Below are positions 52,016-64,000 of a DNA stretch of 64,000 nucleotides, one piece after another. The first letter of the stretch is position 1, and each line of letters opens with the position of its first letter. The stretch is taken from NCBI GenBank assembly GCA_943735955.1, contig OX030956.1, forward strand, positions 9,632,445-9,696,444, in the 5' to 3' direction. The stretch is from Piscicola geometra. Taxonomy: Eukaryota; Annelida; Clitellata; Hirudinida; Piscicolidae. The notes below the pieces were generated by a model. That model did not search any database, was not told the origin of the DNA, and worked only from the letters and a program-made list of their open reading frames with translations. The translations under genes and the position numbers were made by a program.

Positions 52016-52439
52016 ATTTTAGCCATTGAATATCAAAATGAAAATTGTACAAAAATAAATTTATAAGAAAATTTAAATTATTTTATTTTGTATGTTCTTT
52101 TTAGAAAGAGTTCGCTTTTCTGCTGAAATTGAATAAAGTTTTAGTTTATCGAACCTAACAGGGCTTGGCATTCAACTTTCCACAGAATTGCCACTCTTGG
52201 GCCTACCACTAGCTGAGAAAGAGTGGCATATCAACAGGAAGTTCTTTTCCCTCGGTTGATACCCATCGTTGACATGAAACAACTGTATTGATGCTCCTGA
52301 CATTTCTTATGAAGTAAACTAGAGTTATCATTTCAAATGAATATCTTACTATTGGATGCTTTTTCCAGTTTATAATCAAAAGAACCTCAGTTTTTTTAAT
52401 GTGTACCTTACAATGGTAATTCTTAGCCTAACTGGACAT
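52016..52439. other. Unassigned DNA beside a piggyBac remnant
   Basis: No confident frame. The stretch at 52140-52420 may be further decayed piggyBac sequence. Confidence 0.35.
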
Positions 52440-52735
52440 TTTCCTATTCTGTTTGACCTTACTGTCCCACAGTATCCATAACCTCCTCTTTGAAGTTTAT
52501 CAACTAGCTTCAGTGAGTTGAAAAATCTATCTCCAAAAAACATTTGGTAGTTTTGAAACTGAAATTAAAACAACCCTGGCACCAAGACCCATATATTGGA
52601 CCTATTGTTCCCTGGTAGGGTTCATATTGAATTAAATAACCAAGACGGTTTCGAAGACGCCAAAACTTAAACCCGAACTTTATTGGCTTCTCTCTCAAAT
52701 TGTTTCGCCACATTTTTCTATAATGTATACTGCCA
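52440..52735 (-). pseudogene. piggyBac transposase fragment (DDE_Tnp_1_7 type)
   Basis: Minus strand: REKPIKFGFKFWRLRNRLGY, then LIQYEPYQG, continuing after a frameshift as FFGDRFFNSLKLVDKLQRGG, GYCGTVRSNRIGKCP. This is the conserved piggyBac core (K-P-x-x-F-G-F-K-x-W, Y-x-G, D-x-F-F-x-S-L, G-T-x-R-x-N-R). The catalytic aspartate context is decayed (GDRFFNSL). Confidence 0.85.
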
Positions 52736-53577
52736 TGCTTTCAGGAAAGAATTTTCTATAAATTTTTGAATTAGTAAAACAATTATAAGTCTAACTTTGG
52801 TTAATTTATCTTATTTTTTCATTTTTTTATCTTTGAACAACGAATAAAATAAATACTTATAAACTTATATTAAAATTTGACACCACCCATTCATGCTCAC
52901 TGTTCCAATAATGGAAGATTCATTATTTTTTAAACAATTAATGATAAGTAGACTAGAAATTTATGAGAAAATTCTATTTATATATAAAAAAAGAGTAAGT
53001 TATTGAGAAAAAAAAAACAAAATACAGAAAGTTTTAACATTTTAGTAATTATTTTTCTTTAACCATATTTTACAAAATATTTTTTTCCTTCTTTAAATTG
53101 GGTAAAAAAAATCACCAAAAATATAATTATAAGATAATCAACAAACTATTACAGCCATATTGTAGTTAATTAATTTGTAAACAAATTTAAATTTACAAAT
53201 TAAAGATTTACTGTTTATTTAATTATCTTTTATTTTTTTTCTTGATGTTACAATAATGGAACACTGAGCAAATTTTGTTCGTAGTAGTAATCTTAGGCAT
53301 AGAAAGATAAAAAGTGTTTGGAAAGCGCCACCAAAAAGAACTGATAGGAAACGAAGAAGAAAGGGAAAAATAAAATCCAATAAAGTATAGATACCTTCGT
53401 ATAAAAAACTTTACTACTCAAGTTAATTTTAAAATAATTAAAAGACAGTAAATAAGATATTATTTATACTAAAAAGTCTAATCAAAACAGAAAATGACGT
53501 ATTTTCCAATAAAATAAAAAAGTAAATGCTAAGAAATTATCCCAAAAAACGATAATGATTCATCAATATAGTTGATC
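52736..53577. other. Intergenic DNA downstream of YME1L
   Basis: AT-rich, with no frame or repeat that I can assign. It presumably contains the YME1L polyadenylation region. Confidence 0.4.
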
Positions 53578-59742
<6,165 letters not shown>

Positions 59743-60137
59743 AATGTTTTTTTAATATTTTAAACAAAAGTTACTAATAATGTTGACGTAAATGCGCTGA
59801 AAGGGTATTTACGCCTTCTATTTGGAGATTACAGAGTAGTTAAAAGTGATAACGTAATTTAGAAGAAATAAGTGTTAAACGAATCTTAAATAATAATAAA
59901 TAAATTTATTACTGAATGAATAAGATAAAATAAAAAATGTAATAATATTTTTTTGAAGTTAATTCATTATTATCCTAAATTATTCCAAACGAAATTATAT
60001 TGAAGTTTGAAACGTAGTAAAGATTCTGCAGGCTGCAAGCATCATAACTACCCTAGCAAGCCCATGATGAACTAAAGCAAAATATATTGTCAGATTTTTC
60101 AAACTAAAACATAATCTTTTGATTATCAAACTTTAAA
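59743..60137. promoter_or_regulatory. Shared divergent promoter region, YME1L / coiled-coil gene
   Basis: A 395-bp gap separates the two outward-facing start codons. AT-rich, with no obvious TATA box at a fixed distance or other motif. Bidirectional activity is inferred from layout only. Confidence 0.5.
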
Positions 60138-61264
60138 ATGGGTCTTGAACAAAATAAAAAAGATAAAGAAGCGAATGAAAACCAGGAGTAAGTGAGGATG
60201 TATGAAGTTGAATACACTTACACTCAATAACACGAACTTCCTACAGAGAAGAAAACGAAGAAGATCACACTCCTGCCAGTCCCCTTTCGAACCTGGACCT
60301 GATCATGCCTCCGTGTGAGATGGAGACGTTGATGATAAAGAGGGCAATGGTGCCTCAAGAGAACAACATGCTGCCCCCCATTGGCGCACTCATCTCTCCC
60401 ATCGAACTGGAAATCACCGCTATGAAGATCAAAGTGGCTTGTCTCGAAAAGACGACAACGGCATTGAAGCTGGAGCTGAAGTGTGCCGAGATGCAGTTGG
60501 AGGCGAGGAACAAGGTGGATGTGCAGAAGAGCAAGTTGTTGGAGCTGCTGGATGCCAAGGTGCTCAGTCTTGAAAAGACCAACACCTCGTTGATCAGCAT
60601 GATAGAGGGCGCCATTTGCGACAAGCAGTCGAGAAACAACAAAATGATCGAGGCGTCTAACAGCATGGAGAGACTGGCTTTGAAGCTGGAAGAAAGTGAC
60701 AGGATGAAGCGAGAGTTGAAGGCGCACAATACAGAACTCAAAACGATGCTCAACAGCGTGGAAAGCAAGGGAACTGCCATAGCGAAGATGGCGAAAGAGA
60801 AGTTAGTTAAGTACAGGGACGAGAACACGCGCATGCAGGGAGAGCTTGACGACTACAAGCAGAAGGAGGAAGGGAGTTCGGGTGAGGTGGAGTGGAAGAC
60901 GCTGAGTGACCTCGGTGTGCAAGTGCAGGATCGACTGAGTGCCGCCAAGTTGTCCGAATCGCCTGAAAGCACTTTTCAAATCTTGAGCGCTATTGACGTT
61001 CTCAACGCCGAGATCTTCAGCATGATCTCGCAAGTGAAGGAGACAACTTGTCTCGCGCTGCAGAAGCACCATGACTCGAACGACAAACTGCTGTCACACG
61101 TGCAGCACTTGAAGAAGAGCATCAGTGAGTTGCAGGATCTCAGCCAGGCCACCCTGCAAGATGAGACTCCCACCTCTACCCAACTCAGCACGCTCAAGCA
61201 AGCGATTGGTTCCCTCATGCTGCTCGGTGATGTTTCGGTGGAGGAGGTGACTGTGTTGGCGTGA
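60138..61264 (+). CDS. Coiled-coil protein of unknown function, two exons
   Basis: Exon 1 60138-60187 (ATG, MGLEQNKKDKEANENQ) ends in GTAAGTG. Exon 2 runs from 60247 (after TTCCTACAG) to the TGA at 61262-61264. Together 1,068 nt, 355 residues. The N-terminal ~45 residues are acidic and probably disordered (EEENEEDHTPASPLSNLD). Residues about 70-230 are heptad-rich coiled coil (repeated LE-K-x-x-x-x-L patterns and KLEESDRMKRELKAHNTELK). A Ser/Glu-rich linker follows, then a second helical segment. No transmembrane helix or enzyme motif. I do not recognise the family. GC content and the clean long frame support a real gene. It shares its promoter region with YME1L. Confidence 0.85.
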
Positions 61265-61642
61265 AAGGGTTTTCGGTGTTTATATAGTTTCTTTGATGAG
61301 AGAGAACTTGTGCATGGGTTAAAATTTGAAGCGGTATCTAAATGCGATGACGTTTTTTTCAAGCTACCAAACAACCTCTAGAGATTTACTAGCTTTTTTC
61401 TTTCAAAAAATTTCAAGACTTCATTATTATACTCGAATAATTGAAGCTATCAAAATAAATACTTCTAAACGCATTTGGTATGCATGCAAAAAGTAATACA
61501 TTTAAAAAAGAAAAATAGAATGTATTCTGGCGACGTGAAGACCAGCTGCGCAAATACATAACCCTATGTAGCTGGTTGGCAGAAAGAGCTATTTTATACA
61601 TTAAATTACAATAAAATACAATATATCACAATACAATACATG
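61265..61642. other. 3' flank of the coiled-coil gene
   Basis: Likely 3' UTR and intergenic DNA. AATAAA-like hexamers lie near 61455-61460. Nothing else was recognised. Confidence 0.4.
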
Positions 61643-61770
61643 GGCGGCGATCTTTTTTGAAGTAGGGGTCCGCCTTAATGTGGACCTTCTCCCCCTTTTT
61701 CCAATAAAAATATTTTCCAATTCTTGTTTTGATACGAGCATAATCATCAGACCTGACATAAAACAATGTT
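61643..61770. repeat. Interspersed repeat R, second copy
   Basis: GGGCGGCGATCTTTTTTG, then GGGGTCCGCC and TTCTTGTTTTGATACGA. Similar to 8390-8573 and again directly upstream of an E1 left end. Confidence 0.5.
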
Positions 61771-62972
61771 TAGGGGGAGGCTGCTCAAGATGAACCAGTT
61801 CCTAAGATGGAACGAGCTTATTTACAGCTATGTGATGTATAAAATTCTATTCATGCATCCGTATTCTAAGCACATTTGTATGTTGGTTTCATTTCTGAAA
61901 GTTGCTTCGTTCAATTATAATAATTGAAAAACTGATTTCCAAAAGAATAGTTTAAAATTTGGGAGATAAAGTTTTGCTGTTTTTACCCCACATCCGAAGG
62001 AGCATAATAATTATTTTTTTACTAATAATTAGATGATGCACTACAGTTTCATTATGTGCAAGCAGTATAATTAATAATTGAGTGACTAGCCTGTTGTTAC
62101 CATGGATTTGTAGCATGGTCATAGTTTCCTAAGATGAAACATGAATATTTGCATTAGATAAAAGGTAGGAAGAGATTGTAGACATTGATAAATCTGTCTC
62201 TGGTATTCTTCCATCTCGGGAGGTGATAAATCAATATAGACTATATACAGTATTATAGACTTTATAAAGTTTATATTCTAAATAGACTATTGAAAATTAG
62301 TACAAACCAATAATTTACTTTTTTATTGAATAAAAATACTGTTGGTATTCATTAGCTTAGAAACAAGTATGTTCTATTTATAACAAAATCTTGAAATTGA
62401 ATAGATGTAAACTTTCGTCTCATTAGAGACTAATGATTGCTAATCATTTTTAAAGATATTATTCTTTTAACTTTTATTTCTGATTCCTTATATAAAATTA
62501 AATAAAAATAGTGATTTTCAAAAATATTTTACAAAAAACAAAAGTTATGACAAAAAAACTATATTTATGTCTTGAGAGGGGGCCGTGAATTGCTTATAGA
62601 TTATGACGTAAAAACGGTACAAAAAATGTGCTCTTTAAAATAGGTATAACTTTTTGTTAAACAAAAAATTAAAGTTTGGTTAACGTATTTAAAATCAGTA
62701 AATCAAATCTACAATTTAAGCGTTCCGATTTTAAAAAATGAACAAGTTTTACAAATCGATTGGGGTTACTATGATTAGTCTTAATAGATTGTAAACTAGA
62801 GGTGTCCAATAGTTGAAGCTAAAAGAAAAGTGCGAAATAAACAAAATTCTCTGGTTAAAGCGAGCTTAACTTATCTTATTCCAGAATTTACTTAAAAAAT
62901 GGAATTGTAAAAATTCTTTACTAAATTTAGAGCGTTTTTAAATTACATTTGATGACGCTTTTGAGAAAGAAC
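61771..62972 (+). mobile_element. E1 copy cut by a hAT-1 insertion
   Basis: Starts TAGGGGGAGGCTGCTCAAGA and is collinear with the E1 at 8574 up to CTTTTGAGAAAGAACT, where the hAT-1 begins. Confidence 0.78.
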
Positions 62973-64000
62973 TAGAGGTCGGACCGGGTACCCGATTTGA
63001 CCGGGTACCCGCGGGACTCCCGCGGGAACGGGAATGAAAATTAATTTCGGGACGGGAAAAGTCGGGAACCGGGAATAGGTTTTCGGGACGGGAACGGGAA
63101 CGGGAATCGAAATTCAAATCGGGAACGGGAAAAGACGGGAACGGGAATCAACTTTTAAATCGGGAACGGGAAAAACGGGAATAACAGTTATTGGGTTTGG
63201 ATTCTTTAACAATGTTTTTTCAGCAAACTTCTAAGTATGGAAATCTTTATTACATCGATACTCCTTACTTGAAATAAGTATTAAATGCAATAGAAATGTA
63301 TAACGAAGCCACCATTGCCAATGTCAAAATCTCCAACACTACATTCGAAGTTGTTATGGTGAGTCCAAAGATTAGGGAGATCAGAAAAAATTGGTGATTA
63401 TGAAAACTTTTCAGATGAAATCAAAAATGTCAGTTAAATTATTTTACTTTTATAAATTAATACTTCGAATTCGAATGATTAATTTCCAAATTATTGCTCA
63501 GTTGATCATTTCGACAAAAGAAAAGATGCCATTGATCTTATTCATATGACAGCATGTCTGTTGCATCCCCAGTATGAAAGATTAATTGGAAAAAAGTTTG
63601 GGATAGAAAAGAAATAAGAACTAAGACTTTCATTAGAGAAAATTTAATTCTATCTGTATAGCCAGACCAAGCTGCAGTGCCGTTGAGAAAAAAATCAAAT
63701 GATGGTTATTTAGACCTATTATGTTTGTTTTTATAACGTAAAAATTATAATAAAATTATTATACTATCAAATTATACGAATGATTTTATATTTGCAGTTG
63801 TGGAGAATAAAAATGTTGTCAAAAAAAATATTTCTAACATTATTGAAGAATTAATAATAATGAACGAAGAAAAAAATTCAGAAGAGGATGAATTGTACAA
63901 ATATTCACAATTACGTCAAAAAAAATTGAAGATTATAAAGATGTTTTATTTTATTGGAGTAAAATGAGCAATTTTAAAATACTACAAAATGTAGCCAAAA
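62973..64000 (+). mobile_element. hAT-1 copy running off the right edge
   Basis: Begins TAGAGGTCGGACCGGGTACC. It has the best-preserved 5' subterminal block (CGGGACGGGAAAAGTCGGG) and continues through the transposase region. Its right end and second target duplicate (expected AAAGAACT) are outside the window. Confidence 0.85.

Overview
This window is animal nuclear DNA: very AT-rich, with intron-rich genes whose exons are much more GC-rich than their surroundings. It carries many DNA transposons (hAT, Mutator-like, piggyBac), LINE fragments and several kilobases of simple satellite. The gene set (class IA PI3-kinase, mitochondrial ribosomal protein mL37, i-AAA protease YME1L, a secreted ADAM/ADAMTS-type protease) is metazoan. 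The N-terminus of the mL37 homologue (M-K-L-T... followed by a Trp-rich segment) looks arthropod-like to me, but this is a weak inference from memory.

Layout. 1-3,097 (minus strand): the 5' exons of a PI3K p110 gene, running off the left edge, with a complete 8-exon MRPL37 homologue just upstream on the same strand. 3.1-12.65 kb: a graveyard of hAT fragments, a LINE 3' end and a TIR-bearing non-autonomous family (called E1 here). It ends in a 2.7-kb hAT with perfect 8-bp target duplications that contains a second hAT, also with perfect 8-bp duplications. 12.69-17.03 kb: a 4.3-kb satellite of 13/14-bp units in four sub-domains. 17.3-33.1 kb (minus): a gene for a secreted zinc metalloprotease (prodomain, HELGHNMGSDHD catalytic domain, disintegrin/Cys-rich region, four C-terminal CC-x-x-C modules and no thrombospondin repeat). 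At least 15 exons are visible, and its introns are loaded with transposons. 33.57-50.84 kb: a four-level nest. An outer terminal-repeat element (Z) contains a Mutator-like element (Y), which contains a second copy of the same element (X) inserted into Y's transposase gene in the opposite orientation, which contains a CR1/L2-type LINE. 50.8-52.7 kb: a hAT interrupted by a tRNA-derived SINE, then a piggyBac remnant. 53.58-59.74 kb (minus): a complete 20-exon YME1L gene. 60.14-61.26 kb (plus): a divergently transcribed two-exon coiled-coil protein gene. 61.6-64 kb: another E1 interrupted by another hAT that runs off the right edge.

The host genes have no evident functional link. PI3K signals at the plasma membrane. 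mL37 and YME1L both serve mitochondria. The ADAM-type protease is extracellular. The most unusual material is the mobile DNA: Mutator-like elements whose terminal repeats are tandem ~16-bp motifs, which carry their own 19-bp satellite and trinucleotide tracts, and whose transposase gene uses a splice donor lying in the end of a different transposon. A second highlight is a YME1L intron minisatellite of about 24 units, each containing a copy of that intron's 5' splice site. Exon borders were placed by hand from splice signals, phase and protein similarity; none was tested by alignment or RNA data.
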